Source: Haliscomenobacter sp.
Lineage (GTDB): Bacteria > Bacteroidota > Bacteroidia > Chitinophagales > Saprospiraceae
DNA length: 64,000 nucleotides
NCBI RefSeq assembly: GCF_016718685.1
Contig: NZ_JADKCX010000007.1
Location: forward strand, 1-64,000
Reading direction: 5' to 3'
The notes under the pieces: generated by a model
Database searches by the model: none
What the model was told of the DNA's origin: nothing
Seen by the model: only the letters and a program-made list of their open reading frames with translations
Part shown: positions 37,400 through 49,383 of the stretch, piece by piece
How the letters are laid out: every line of letters begins with the position of its first letter
Position numbering within the stretch: the first letter of the stretch is position 1
Position numbers and translations under genes: made by a program

Positions 37400-39845
37400 T
37401 CATTCCAAACTCTTCACCGGATTCATCGTCGCCGCCCGAATCGACTGGCCTGCCACCGTCAAAAAAGCGACGGCCATGGCCATGACTCCGACCCCTGCAA
37501 ACACCTGCCAACGCACGTCGATGTGGTAGGCAAAATCGGCGAGCCATTGCTGCATGGCGTAATAAGCGATAGGAGAAGCAATCAGCAGCGCCACCAACAC
37601 CAGAGCCAAAAACTCTTTGGTCAGCAAGCCAGTAATGCCCGTTACGCTGGCACCTAAGACTTTGCGGATGCCAATCTCTTTGGTGCGTTGTTGTGCCGCA
37701 AAAGTAGCTAATCCATACAGCCCCAAACAAGAGATGACCACTGCCAGGAGGGCAAAAATTTTGAACAAAGGTATACAAGCGCGTTTCCGCTTTGTAAAAA
37801 TTATCGATTTGTTCGTCCAAAAATTTGTAATCGAAAATCTGATCCGGGAAGCTGGTTTTCCAGGCCTTTTCAATCGCAGCAATGGTTTGTGGCATGTTGT
37901 TGTTGGCCTCAATTTTGATCCCCGCCAGGCTGTAGTAGTCTGAGATTTGGGTCATCAAAATGGGTTTGATGGCATTGTGCAGGGAGGTGGCATTAAAGTC
38001 GGCTACCACACCCACAATGTGCGCGTTGCCAGAATTCATACCAAACCAGAATTTTTTATCCAAAGCATCTTCTGCCGAAGCAAATCCCAATGATTTGACG
38101 CTCTTTTGGTTAATCACTACATTGAAAATTTGCTGCCCGTCAGGCAGGGTTCGTGAAGCCAGGCTTGTATCAGCAGGTTCCAAAAATCTTCCTGCTACCA
38201 ATTTCAGGTTGTACAAATCCCGGAACTGTGGATCGGCCAATATCAGGGTCACATCTTGTCTTTGGGGATCGTCGCCGTTGGTCAAACTCATCACGGTGCC
38301 CCAATGCCCTTCCGCAGAAGGGGTAGAGGTGGAGAAGCTTACCTTTTTGATGGCCGCTACCTCATTCAACTTTGAACGAAAGAGGGGGGCTTTATCCATT
38401 TGAGGGATGTTGACCGTAACTACATTGTCGTGGTCAAAGCCCAAATTTTTACTCCGCAAATAATTGACCTGCTGCGCCATCAATGCCACGGCAACCAGCA
38501 ACACAATAGAAATACTGAACTGCGTAACCACCAAACCCTTGCGCAACCAGCTAGAGCGATGATCACCCGCGACCTGGCTTCCTGTTTTGAGTACATCTAC
38601 CGGGTTGAAACGAGTGAGGATCCAGGCGGGGTACAAACCTGCCAATAAACCGGTAAGGGCAATGCCCAGCAGCAGCGCAGTGATCAAAATCGGATTTTGC
38701 AAAAAGTTATAATCAATCTGCTTCTCCATCAAAGTGTTGATCAATGGCATGCACACATAGCTTACGCCCAAGGCCAACACCCCGGAGGCAAATGCCAGCA
38801 CCCAGGCTTCGACCATAAATTGCCGGATCAGCAGCATCCGTCCGGCGCCCAGGGCTTTGGATACGCCAATTTCCCGCGTACGGGTAAGCGCCTGTGCAGT
38901 GGACAAATTGATGAAATTGATACAAGCCAAAATCAACACCGCCAAACCAATGATCCCAAATACCCACAACCAGTTGGCGTTGACGGCTTGCACCCACTGC
39001 CCACCACCAGCGTAAGTGGAGTTGAAGTGAATGTCGTGCAGGGGCTGCGCGTCAAAATCGGTGCGAGAACCGGGCCGACTCTCGTGTTTGTTGATGTATT
39101 TGTCGGCAATGCCCTTCAGGCGGATGTTGAGATCCGCCAACGTGGTGCTGGCTGGCAATACGACATACGTGGAAGTACCCATCACAAAGGTCCAGCTCGT
39201 CACGCTGTTTTGCATGAATTTTTCATCCTTAAAAAAGGACAGCACCATGGTGGCGTTCATGTGGGTATTGGCGGGAAAATCTTCGATGATCCCTGCTACG
39301 GTGATGTCAAACTGATTGCGAAATTTGAAACTTTTCCCGATCGGATTTTCTTCACCGTAAAACTTTTTGGCGGTAGAACGCGTCAACAGCGCTTGATAGG
39401 GCTTGCGAAGGGCGGCAAAAGCGTCGCCTTGCACTGGCTTGATGTCAAAGACATTGAGCATGTCCGGCTCGGCCAGCATGATGTTTTTCTGGGCAAAACG
39501 GCGCTGGGGGTTGATTTCCACGATCTCTTCGCTCAGGGGGTGCCATTGGGCTACAAACTCCAATCCGGGCACCTCCTCGCGCAAGGCATCGCCCAGCGGA
39601 ACGGGCGTGGAGAAATGGGGACTTTTATTGCTGTTGTCGGTCCATACGGTGTTGATGCGGTAAATCTGATCCGCTTTGGCGTGATAGGCATCAAAGCTTA
39701 ATTCATGGCGCAAAAACAGCCCGATCATCAAACAAACCGACATGCCAATGGTCAGCCCAGCGATGTGTAAGCTGGTGTTGAGCCGCTGACGCGACAAACG
39801 GCGAAGGGTGAGGCGTAGGGCGTTTTTGAGTTGATCCGTCCACAT
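37400..39845 (-). CDS. MacB/FtsX-type ABC transporter permease, copy 4 (frameshifted)
   Basis: The reconstructed protein is about 815 residues with the same two-half layout as its paralogs: RLSRQRLNTSLHIAGLTIG around helix 1, LNIRLKGIADKYINKHES in the first periplasmic domain, and TREIGVSKALGAGR and RTKEIGIRKVLGASV as the two family signatures. The frame changes near 37775 (TATACCTTTGTTC); removing one A reads LYPLFKIFALLAVV and leads to the family end NPVKSLE at 37400. Left uncorrected, the last helices would be lost. Its upstream gap (39846-40145) holds only the C-rich tract next to the barrel gene. Confidence 0.85.
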
Positions 39846-40145
39846 GGTTTTCCGATTTTAGCAAGTTTTCCTGGATGATCCAGGGACTTCAGTTGGGTAT
39901 GGATAGGCCGACAAATTTCGTACCAATTGGGAAATAATTGTTTATCAATAAACTACATTGGAATAACAAATGTGCAAATCGCGGTGTTCAAAACCGAACA
40001 GAGCTATTAAACTGTCCGATGTGAGCTTTGGCGGGGGATAGGTTTAAATGATGTTTCATCAACATTAGGTTTCGAGGATAAACCCCCTGACTGTAATGAT
40101 ATGAAACATCCCCCCCACCTTTTTAAACACACCCCCACCCAAGTC

Positions 40146-40766
40146 CTACATGTTTTGACACATAAACCACCCCCCTCGCCGCCACCAGGTCCCCCCCCCC
40201 CCCCGGGGGGGGGGGGAATCCAAAGCCTCTCGCCGAATCGGCAAGGTCGCCTTCAAATTCAGTCCAATTTTTTTGCTCAAATTGAAAGTCGTCCCTACTT
40301 GCATTAGGTAAGCCTCTTTGTTGGTGTAAATGATTTGCTCGCTGATGTCGATTCCTTCGATGCTTTGCACCTTGTAGCTCATCAATCTGGCATAAGCTAC
40401 ACCCACATTCAAGTGCAGACTATACGATTTATCGTTGCGAACGCCACTCAATAGCCAATCAAGATAGACCGGGATTTCGAGGTGGTTTAATTGGATTTTC
40501 CCATATTGGATGTTGGGATAATAGGTGGGCAAAATGTATTCGCCGTTTTGGCTAAATAAAAATTCAAGGCCCAATTGGGTTTTGTTGCTCAAGCGCATCG
40601 CTCCGAGCAAACCTACGTTCAGTCCAAAATAATCGGTAAGGTCGTTGCCTTCCAGTTCTGCAAAATTCAATCCTCCAATGACACCTGCACTAAACCTTGA
40701 GGTTTGTGCAGGTGCCTGAATCGAGCAAAAGATGATCAGCAGCAACCCCAATATTGATTTTGCCAT
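40146..40766 (-). CDS. outer-membrane beta-barrel protein, C-terminus disrupted at a C/G tract
   Basis: This 206-residue predicted small barrel of the porin-like family (PF13568 type) has signal peptide MAKSILGLLLIIFCSIQAPAQ, then GVIGGLNFAELEGND and alternating strands such as LGLEFLFSQNGEYILP and HLNVGVAYARLMSYK. After residue 185 (LKATLPIRREAL) the sequence becomes PPPRGGGGTWWRRGG, which is the translation of a C14G12 tract and the C-rich DNA beyond it. Barrels should end in a strand with a terminal aromatic residue, so the true C-terminus is missing or miscalled. The gene is embedded in the permease array and may share its transcript. Confidence 0.7.
   Translation of the reverse strand: MAKSILGLLLIIFCSIQAPAQTSRFSAGVIGGLNFAELEGNDLTDYFGLNVGLLGAMRLSNKTQLGLEFLFSQNGEYILPTYYPNIQYGKIQLNHLEIPVYLDWLLSGVRNDKSYSLHLNVGVAYARLMSYKVQSIEGIDISEQIIYTNKEAYLMQVGTTFNLSKKIGLNLKATLPIRREALDSPPPRGGGGTWWRRGGWFMCQNM
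40191..40216. repeat. C14G12 homopolymer palindrome
   Basis: Fourteen C are followed directly by twelve G. Flanking DNA to the left (40110-40190) is strongly C-rich (CCCCCCCACC, CACCCCCACCC, CACCCCCCTCGCC). A separate inverted repeat GATGTTTCAT/ATGAAACATC lies at 40050-40059 and 40101-40110. The tract lies at the 3' end of the barrel gene. It may be an assembly join or low-quality read end rather than real DNA. The remaining gap from 39846 to 40049 shows nothing I can support. Confidence 0.8.
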
Positions 40767-40863
40767 ACTTTGTATTTAGATGGAATATATCTACTTACAA
40801 ATAGACAAAATTGCTTTCGTATTTTCTTGAGTGTTGATTTTAACATTGTGGCCATACGAGGCG

Positions 40864-43286
40864 TTACTCACTCCGTAAACTCTCCACCGGATTCGCCAGC
40901 GCCGCCTTCACACTCTGGAACCCAATCGTCACCAACGCCAGCAACAGCGCCAATCCTCCGCCAGTGCAAACACCCACCACTGCACAGGCGTGCGATAGGC
41001 AAAATCGGCCAACCATTGGCTCATGAAATAATAAGCAATCGGACAGGCGATGACGATGGCCACAAAGACCAGTTTGAGAAAATCCTTCGTCAACAAACTG
41101 CTGATGCTGCCCACACTCGCACCCAGTACTTTGCGGATGCCAATTTCTTTGGTGCGCGATTCTACGGTGAACACCGTCAGGCCAAACAAGCCCATACAGG
41201 CAATCAGGATGGCCAGGATGGAAGCAGCACTAAAAATTTTACCAAACTGCGCCTCCACTTTGTACTGCTTGTTGAACAGTTCATCCACAAACAAGTACTC
41301 AAAGGGATTGCCGATGAAGTATTTTTTGTAAATTTTTTCCACCTTGGCCAGCTTCGCCGGGAGATCATCGGTGCTCAGTTTAATGGTAAGGTCGTTGACC
41401 TGGGCGGGATAAAAAATGATCGGGCCGATGGATTTTTGCAAACCTTCGTGGTGGTAATCTTTCACTACTCCGATCACTTGTAGGTAGCGTTCATCCCATT
41501 TGATTTTATTGGTCAGGGCGTCTTTGACATCTTCAAAACCCAAGGCTTTGGCGGCTTTTTCATTCAGGATTACCTTGTCGTTGTTGTTCCATTCCACGTC
41601 CGTTTCTATTGCGGTGAAGTTGCGGCCAGCCTTGAGTGGAATTTTGAACGTAGGCAAATATTTCTCTCCAATAATGGCAAAGGCGAAGGATTGGTTTTCG
41701 GTGCCCTTTTTTGATTTGGGTGAACTAAAACCTTCGGTGGCAAAATTGTAGCCTCGCCCGGGGCCACTGCCCGAGGTGCAAAAGCCTTCTACAAAGCTTT
41801 GTTGGGCTATTTCGTCTTGATAGGCCGAACTGCGCTGTTTGTACGTCTCATCCAGGTTCAATTGTGGGGCAGGAATCAGCACCAGTTGTTTGCTGTCGAA
41901 GCCCAGATTGGCCTGTTGCATAAACTTCAGTTGTTTGAACACCAGCATGGTGCTGATGATCAGGGCTACAGAGATGCTAAATTGAATGACCACCAAAGAT
42001 TTACGCAGGAAAACACCAGAGCTGGTTTTGGCCAATTTGCCTTTCAGGGTATCTACTGGTTTGAATCGCGCCAAAACCAAAGCGATGTAAACGCCAGATA
42101 CAATTGAACTCAAAAGCAACAAGCCTACTCCCAAAGCCCAAACCGGATTGAGGAACAAGGTCTGCAAGCTGAGGGTCTTTTCAAAAAGCTGGTTAAACAG
42201 TGGCTGCAATACCACGACCAGCACAATGGCCAGCACAAAGGCAGAAAGATTGACCAAAACGGATTCGACCAGGAACAAACCCAACAAGTTCTGCTGGCTT
42301 GCACCAATGGCCTTGCGCACCCCTACTTCATTGGCGCGTTTGATGGAGTTGGCAGTATTCAGGTTGATGTAGTTGAACCAGGCGATCAGCAGGATCAGGA
42401 AGGCAATGCCCATGAGCATCAATACGTAACGACGATTGCCGGTGTGTTCCAGGTCATCTTGAGCGGATGTGGCCAAGTGTACTTCGGCCAAGGGTTGCAG
42501 GCGGAATACGGTGGCATCTTTTTCTTTTTGAATCTCTCTACGCAGTGCCGTAAGCTTTTTTTCCAGTGCTTTCAGGTTGGTATTGGGACTGAGTTCAAAA
42601 AGCATGTTGATGTACTGGTTGTCCAGATTGCTCGATTCAGCCCAAAAATTCCCATTGAGGTTTTCCTTGTTTTTGAGGGTTTCCAGCGAAAAAACCATGT
42701 CGAAACGGATGTCCGAATTGTCTCCCATCTCTTCGTAAACCCCTTTTACCACATACACATGGTTGCCAAATTGGTTGTTCAGTTTCAGGGTCTGCTCCAG
42801 GGGACTTTCCTCACCGAAGTATTTTTTGGCCATCGAAGCAGAAATAAAAGCCGCATCTGGTTGATTCAGATCTTTGGCCCGGCCTGCCACCAGCGGGAAA
42901 CTGAAGAAGTCAAAAAAGTTGCCTTCTACGTAGCTCACGCTTTCTTCGCGGAAGGAGCGATTGTTCAATGGGTTTTGCACCACACCTTGGGTAATTCCAT
43001 CTGAAAAGCGGCAATAGGATTTGATTTCTGGCAGCCGCGATTTGGCTATCTCGGCCCAGCCGGGCTCCACCTGTGGCCAGTTTTCACCCTGGGCATTTTG
43101 GCACATCATCCGGGCCAGATTGGGCAATTTTGCGTGAAATTTGTTCACACTTTTTTCCAGGCTGACGTATTCCAAAATGAACAGAAACGCCGCAATGCCC
43201 ATCGCCAAACCGGCTATGTTGATGGTGGAGTAAATTTTGTTTTTGCTGAGGTTGCGCAAGGCAACGGTAAGATAGTTTTGAAACAT
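40864..43286 (-). CDS. MacB/FtsX-type ABC transporter permease, copy 3 (frameshifted near the end)
   Basis: About 807 residues after correction. It starts MFQNYLTVALRNLSKNKIYS, has RANEVGVRKAIGASQ after the first FtsX core and RTKEIGIRKVLGASVGSIS after the second. One G is missing near 40970: the given frame ends in EDWRCCWRW, while adding G reads AGGLALLLALVTIGFQS and ends NPVESLRSE at 40864, identical in style to its paralogs. It lies 70 bases after copy 2 and 97 bases before the barrel gene, so the array is probably one long transcript. Confidence 0.87.
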
Positions 43287-43355
43287 AGTGCTTAATTTAA
43301 AGACAGAAGATAAGGAAATGGTGATTTACCAAAATAGTTGCGGATAAAGCATAAC

Positions 43356-45827
43356 TTATTCACTCCGCAGGGACTTCACCGGATTCGCCAGCGCCGCCTT
43401 CACACTTTGAAAACCAATGGTCAAAAAGGCAATGCCAACAGCCGCTACACCCGCCACCACAAACATCCACCATTCCATATCAATGCGATACGCAAATTCA
43501 GCCAGCCACTGGTTCATAAAGTACCAGGCAACAGGCGAGGCAATGAGAATCGCCAACAAAACGAGTTTGAGAAAATCTTTGGCCAACAGTGAAGTGATGC
43601 CAAAAACCGAAGCACCCAGCACCTTGCGAATGCCAATTTCTTTGGTGCGTTGCTCCGCAGTATAAGCGGCCAACGCAAACAAACCGAGACAACCGATGAA
43701 CAAAGCCAAGGCCGTAAATACCCCCAACAAGGTGGCTGCCCGTTGCTCTTCCTGATACAGACTGCCAAAAGAATCGTCCAGAAAATCGTAATCAAAAGGG
43801 GCGTTGGGGACCACTTCTTTCCAAAGGGCCTTGGTCTTTTCAATTGCAGTTTTTTCGGTTCCAGGTTGCAAACGCATCGACATGTAGGAAGCCCAGGTGC
43901 GGTAGGTTTTGGAAGATTCGTGGAAAATTGCTGCAGGCTCAATGGCGGCACGGATGGTTCCACTATGAAAATCACGCATCACGCCCACCACCTGAAAACG
44001 TTGGTTGCGATTGCCTGGGTAAGTCAACCATTTGCCAATGGGATTTTCCCAACCAATTGTCTTGACTGCCGCTTCATTCAGAATCACCGACGTAGAATCA
44101 CTTTGGGAATTACTGGCGTAAAATCCACGCCCCTGGATGATCTCGATACCCAAGGTTTGGATAAAATCAGCATCGGTCAAAAAAGAACTCAGGGCGAGGT
44201 TTTTAATCACCGCGCGTTTTTGATTGCCTTGATCGGGTTCGTAATAATCGCCAAAACTGCCAATGGAAGGCAAAAAAGTAGAATGAGATGCTGCTTTGAC
44301 CTCTGGAATTTGTAGCAGCCGCTGGCGGAAAGCTTCCATTTTACCGGGTTCTTCCAGGTTGCGCAGCATGGGCATGATCATCACATTTTCCCGCTGTAAT
44401 CCCGGCGATTGTTTCAGCGCAAACTGCAATTGCTGGTACACCACCCAGGATCCCAACATCAGGCTCACCGACACCGCAAACTGGAATACCACCAGCCCAT
44501 TCCGCACCCCGGCATGGCCGCCACGGGTAGAACTGCCCATTTTCCTAAAAATCTCGGTAACCTTGAATCGGGAGAGGAAAAATGCCGGATAAGTACCACC
44601 CTAATAGCCCCGCCACACAAGTCAACAACAAACCAATGCCCAATACTTTGAGATTCAACAGACCACTCAACGCCATTTGCATCCCCGTCAATTGGTTGAA
44701 CAAGGGCAGCGCTACTGCAGCCAACACAAAGGCCAATGCCCATGCTATGAAACTAAAAAACAAGGATTCTGCCAAAAATTGTCCGACCAAGGTGCCGCGT
44801 TGTGAGCCTAGTGCTTTGCGTACACCTACTTCCCGAGCGCGTTGCATCGAGCGGGCAGTAGCCAGGTTCATAAAGTTGACACAGGCCAGCAGCAAAATCA
44901 AACCACCGATGAGCCCGTAAGTGCGTACTTGTTTGCCATTGCCCAGGGTTGTGAGCCGGGTAAACTGGATCGTTTGACCAAGGTGCAGGCTATTTAGTGG
45001 AAAAAGTTTGACATTGTAACGGTCGCCTTTTTTCAATTGCGCCAGCAGATCAATGCCAATCCGATTGTACGCGGCTGGAGCATGTGCCTTGACCATCGTG
45101 GGAAATTTGGCTTCCAGGGCCGCCAGTTGCTGGTGTAACTGCTTCTCTAAGCTTCACCCAGGTATCCACCTGCAACCAAAGCCAGCTCCAGGCAAAATTG
45201 TCCACTACTTTGAAGGTGCTCATGGAAAGTAAAAAATCGAAGCGCAGCGTGGAGTTCAAAGGTAGATTTTTCGCCACCCCGGTCACCGTGTATTGAGTAT
45301 CGTTGAAGAAGAGGGTTTGCCCCATCGGCGATTTTTTGCCAAAATATTTCTCGGCCATGCGTTCGCTGAGCACTACTGTGTTGCTACGGTCGAGGGCCGT
45401 GCTGGCATTGCCTTGCAACATGGGGAAGTTGAAGAGTTCCAGAAAAGCCGTATCGGCACCGTAAGCGGTATTTTCATTAAAAACCAGGGGCGCTTGTCCT
45501 GGAGTTTCGCGCCGTACTACCGTTTCTTGGAGGAAAAAAGTACGCGCAGCCGTTTCCACCTCTGGGAAATCCTGTAAGATTCGAGGGCCCAGTGGGGGCG
45601 GGGTATTGGTGGTCAATCCTTCTTCTTCTCCAAATTTCAGATCCAAACCCACCGCGCAAATCCGATTCACATCGGGCACAAAGTTGTCATAACTATTTTC
45701 ATGCAACACAAAAAGCCGATGAGCCAGGTTGCAGCCAGGCCCACGGCCAGACCACTGATGTTGATGAGGGTGTACAGACGATTTTTTGGAAATTGCGAAG
45801 GGCAATTTTTAGAGCAGTTGTAAGCAT
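43356..45827 (-). CDS. MacB/FtsX-type ABC transporter permease, copy 2 (several frameshifts)
   Basis: Four frames join into one protein of about 824 residues. The start is MLTTALKIALRNFQK at 45827; one A is missing near 45785 (then NRLYTLINISGLAVG) and one T near 45715 (then FVLHENSYDNF). Another change lies near 45145 (then QLHQQLAALEAKFP), and an extra G near 44600 (then YPAFFLSRFKVTEIF). The two family signatures REVGVRKALGSQ and RTKEIGIRKVLGASV and the end NPVKSLRSE are present. As given, no frame longer than half the gene survives. Either this copy has decayed or the region is poorly sequenced; I favour the second because every break is a single-base change. Confidence 0.8.
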
Positions 45828-45960
45828 TGGGAAGGCATTTGGTAAGATGTAGGCCAATTTTTGTGCCAATAACATAAAAATTTGATTATCAAGCACAAGA
45901 AAAATAATCACCTTAAGGGCTTGTTCAGAATCGGACAAGGGTTGTGCGTTTTTGTTCGTT

Positions 45961-48395
45961 CTACTCCCCTCGCAGCGCATCCACCGGATTCTCCAAAGCC
46001 GCCTTCACACTCTGCGAGCCCACCGCCAGAAAAGCAATCAGCACCACCATCAAGCCCGCCAGGGGAATAAAATACCATTGAAAATCAATCCGGTGGGCAA
46101 AACCCTCCAACCACTGATTCATGGCGTACCAAGCCAAGGGAGCGCCAATCACAATCGCAACGAGCACTAACTTCAAAAAATCGCGGATGAGTAAGGCTAC
46201 AATTTGTCCTACTCCAGCCCCCAGGGTTTTGCGTACGCCTACTTCTTTGCGGCGCTGCACCGCCAAATACGCGGCCAAGCCAAACAAACCCAAACAAGCA
46301 ATGCCTACCGCCAGGGCAGCAAACAGGCTAAACACGACGGCCAGACGCTGTTCGGCCTGGTACTGCTGCCCAAATTGTTGATCGAGAAACCAATAATCGA
46401 GGTGGTCACGAGGGAAGACTTTTTTCCAGGCTACATTCAACGCGGGCAATAAATTGGATGCCTGAGCCGCGTCAAACTTCAAGGAGAGGTAACCATTTTG
46501 TACCGAAGGCAAACAATAATACAAGGTGGGGCGTGCGGGTTCTTTCAAACTTTCGATGTGAAAATCGGAGACCACACCCCGAATCGTCATGCGGTAGCCA
46601 TCGGTATTGCCCTGATAGGCGATTTGTTCGCCGATGGCCGCTTGTGGGTTAGGAAAACCCAAGGCCCGCATGGCGGCGGTGTTGATGATCAGGTTTTCGG
46701 ACGCATGGCGTGGATCGGCAGTTTGATAAAAAGATCCCGCTAAAAAATCAATGCCGAAAGTGGAGAAAAATTCTGGATCTGTGCCCAGGGCATACATCGT
46801 AGAGCGGGCAATTGCGCTGGGCGTTTTGGTCCAATACATGCCCCCGCTGCTTCCAGAAATGGTGGAAATGCCCAGGCCCGGTACTATTTCTGAAGTCGTG
46901 ATGCCGCGCACTCCGGGAATTTCATTGATTTCGTTTTTCAAAACCGCTAGCCGGCTGCGTTGCAAGGAATCTTGTTGCCAATTGAAACTGGGCGTTTTCA
47001 GGATACAATTTGCTCCAGAGACACGCCCAGGTCAAAATTGCGCATAAAACTGAGTTGTTTTTGCACCACCAGCACGCTGATGATCATGGCAATCGAGCAG
47101 GCGAATTGTACCACCACCAAGGCCTTGCGCAAGTTTCCTCCTTTGGAGCTGCCGGCCCAACGGCCTTTTAAGACCTCTGCCGGAGGGTACGCTGATAAGA
47201 TGAACGCCGGGTACAAACCCGCTAAAACCAGCCCCAATAAAAGCACACCCGCGCTACTCATCCAAAATATAGCATCGTAACCCGGCGCTTGCAAGAGGTC
47301 TCGCCCGGTCAATTGGGCAAATGCCGGGCTTAAACCTTGTACCATCATCAGCGCAAAAACCATGGCCGAAGCGTTGACAATAAAACCCTCCAACAAAAAT
47401 TGAGCAATCAACTGGATTCTTTTGGCGCCAATTACCTTGCGCATACCTACTTCTTTGGCGCGTTCAATTGCCCTCGCTGTACTGAGGTTGATGTAATTGA
47501 CAAAAGCAATGCCAAGGATAAACAGGGCAATGAGCGCCAACATCCGCAAAGTGCGCGGATCCACATTGGGCTCAATTTCGTAAGTGAGGTTAGAGCCCCG
47601 GTGAATGGCCTTCAAAGGCTGCATATTGAGGCGAATGCCTGCCGATTTGAGGTGGGTATTGGAATATTTATCGAGCTGTGCTTTGACCTTGGCGAGATTG
47701 GCACCGGGCGACAGTTGAAAATAGTTGTATTCCCAATAACCGCCCCAATTGTCTTCAAAACCCGCAGCATAACGGGATTCAAAACTAAACAGCACATTGA
47801 ATTTCAAATGGGTATTTGAGGGCGGGTCCGCTACAATTCCACTTACGGTATAGTTCCCGGCAAAGGTGCCACCGGATATTTGTAAGATCTTGCCCATTGC
47901 TTTTTGCGCGGGAAACAACAAACTTGCCGCCGATTGGGTCAATATAATTTGGTATGGTTCCTCCAGACAAGTTTTGGGGTCACCTTGCAAAAACTGCTGG
48001 GGAAACATCCGCAAAAAACCGGCGTCGACCATCCAGGCTCCTTCCAGTTTGATGGGGCGTTCGGGCATAACAAAGGTGACCGAGTTTTCATTGCGGTTGT
48101 AGAGGCGAGTGTAATCCACCACCTCGGGCAAATCCTGCTTCAGTGCCGGTCCCAGGGCAGAATGGGTGTTGGCGTCCTGCGTTAGCACTTGCCCATCAGC
48201 CAGGGTTTCATTGTAAGCCCTCCAAATTTGAGCTGCGTGAGGAGATTGCCCATCGTAACTCCATTCATGGCGCAGGTACTGGGTAATCAAAAGGAATGCC
48301 GCCATACCAAGTGATAAGCCCAGCGCGTTGATCAGACTGAACAATTTTTGTTGCCAGAGGCGGCGCAGGGCAATTTGCAGTAAATTCCTAAACAT
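45961..48395 (-). CDS. MacB/FtsX-type ABC transporter permease, copy 1 (one frameshift)
   Basis: About 812 residues after correction: MFRNLLQIALRRLWQQKLFS at the start, RAKEVGMRKVIGAKR after the first FtsX core and RRKEVGVRKTLGAGVG after the second, ending NPVDALRGE. One base is missing near 47005 (ATTGTATCCTGA), which divides the second periplasmic domain; adding it reads ILKTPSFNWQQDSLQRSR. It is the first gene of the array, transcribed away from the response-regulator gene, so the 346-base divergent region should carry the promoter for the whole array. Confidence 0.87.
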
Positions 48396-48621
48396 GGCAA
48401 TGGTATTTTGGATTCAAGGTTTAGGGGGCAAAGGCAATGCCAAAAAAATAAAAACATGACAATCAGCACTAAACACGCACAATTCAACGAGAATATGTTC
48501 GTTTTCGGACAATAATCTGCTGGTTTCGGACATGTTCTTATTTTTAAAGCACGCAAGAAGGTAATATTGCCTTAACTTTCTTGGCGCAAAAGTTAAATTG
48601 TAGTCATCTTGTACAGTTGAA

Positions 48622-48629
48622 CAAATTTA
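48622..48629 (-). promoter_or_regulatory. putative -7 box of the permease array
   Basis: The minus strand reads TAAATTTG, an exact TAnnTTTG match, about 230 bases before the copy 1 ATG, with no convincing -33 TTG. The rest of the divergent gap (48396-48741) shows no other structure I can support. Confidence 0.3.
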
Positions 48630-48645
48630 ATTGCAACTTTTTTTA

Positions 48646-48653
48646 TATTTTTG
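48646..48653 (+). promoter_or_regulatory. putative -7 box of the response regulator/kinase operon
   Basis: TATTTTTG matches TAnnTTTG and lies 88 bases before the ATG at 48742. TTG triplets upstream are at non-ideal distances (12 and 26 bases). Confidence 0.4.
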
Positions 48654-48741
48654 AGGGCGATTACCCGTAACATGACAACATTAGCGTCCGAATGTTTTTT
48701 TGTTTAACCGCTTAGTTTCCTGTATTAAATACCAGCCTGAA

Positions 48742-49383
48742 ATGATTAAAGTGACCATCGTAGACGATCATGTTATTTTTGCAGAAGGATTGGAGTCCAT
48801 ATTTTCGGATGCGCATGACATTCAAATTCTGGCGCGCTGCCACAATGCGGAGTCTTTTTGGGAAGTTATGGAAAACAATTCCATTGATGTGGTATTGTTG
48901 GACATCTCTTTACCAGACGTCAGTGGATTAAACCTTTGTGAATTAATCGTGCGCAAGCACCCCAATACAAGGGTAATTGCCCTGACTATGCACGACGAAC
49001 CCAGCTTGGTCAAAAAGATGATCAAAAAAGGTGCGATGGCCTATTTGTTGAAAAACACCACCAAAGCTGAACTTTTGGCCGCCATCCGCACCGTGTACAG
49101 TGGCAAAAAATACTACAATGAAAACCTCATGCAGCTGCTGCTGGAAAGTGAAGATAAACCCAAAAAGAATCCGGCCATGGGTGGGCGACCACACTTGACC
49201 AGAAGAGAAAAAGAAGTTTTAGAACTCATTGCCGAGGGCTTAACTACGCAACAAATTGCGGAAAAACTCTTTGTCAGTATTAAAGCCGTAGAGTTTCATC
49301 GCAGCAGTTTGCTGACCAAGTTTGGCACCCAAAACACCCCGTCAATGATCAAGGAAGCCATTGAATATGAATTTATTACGTAA
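48742..49383 (+). CDS. LuxR/NarL-type response regulator
   Basis: This 213-residue regulator has a receiver domain starting MIKVTIVDDHVIFAEG (acidic pair DD), phospho-acceptor Asp in VVLLDISLPDVSG (about residue 54), the Thr/Lys switch region (LTMHDE and LLKNTTKAEL), and a C-terminal LuxR helix-turn-helix (LTRREKEVLELIAEGLTTQQ, IAEKLFVSIKAVEFHRS). I use the ATG at 48742; the upstream alternative adds 14 residues that are not part of the fold. The stop overlaps the kinase start by 17 bases, so the two proteins are translationally coupled and surely cognate. The divergent permease array is a natural target. Confidence 0.94.
   Translation: MIKVTIVDDHVIFAEGLESIFSDAHDIQILARCHNAESFWEVMENNSIDVVLLDISLPDVSGLNLCELIVRKHPNTRVIALTMHDEPSLVKKMIKKGAMAYLLKNTTKAELLAAIRTVYSGKKYYNENLMQLLLESEDKPKKNPAMGGRPHLTRREKEVLELIAEGLTTQQIAEKLFVSIKAVEFHRSSLLTKFGTQNTPSMIKEAIEYEFIT

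Noticed and set aside
43356..45827. Several separate short permease-like genes
   Set aside because: The pieces follow each other in family order with single-base frame changes, so they are one permease gene.
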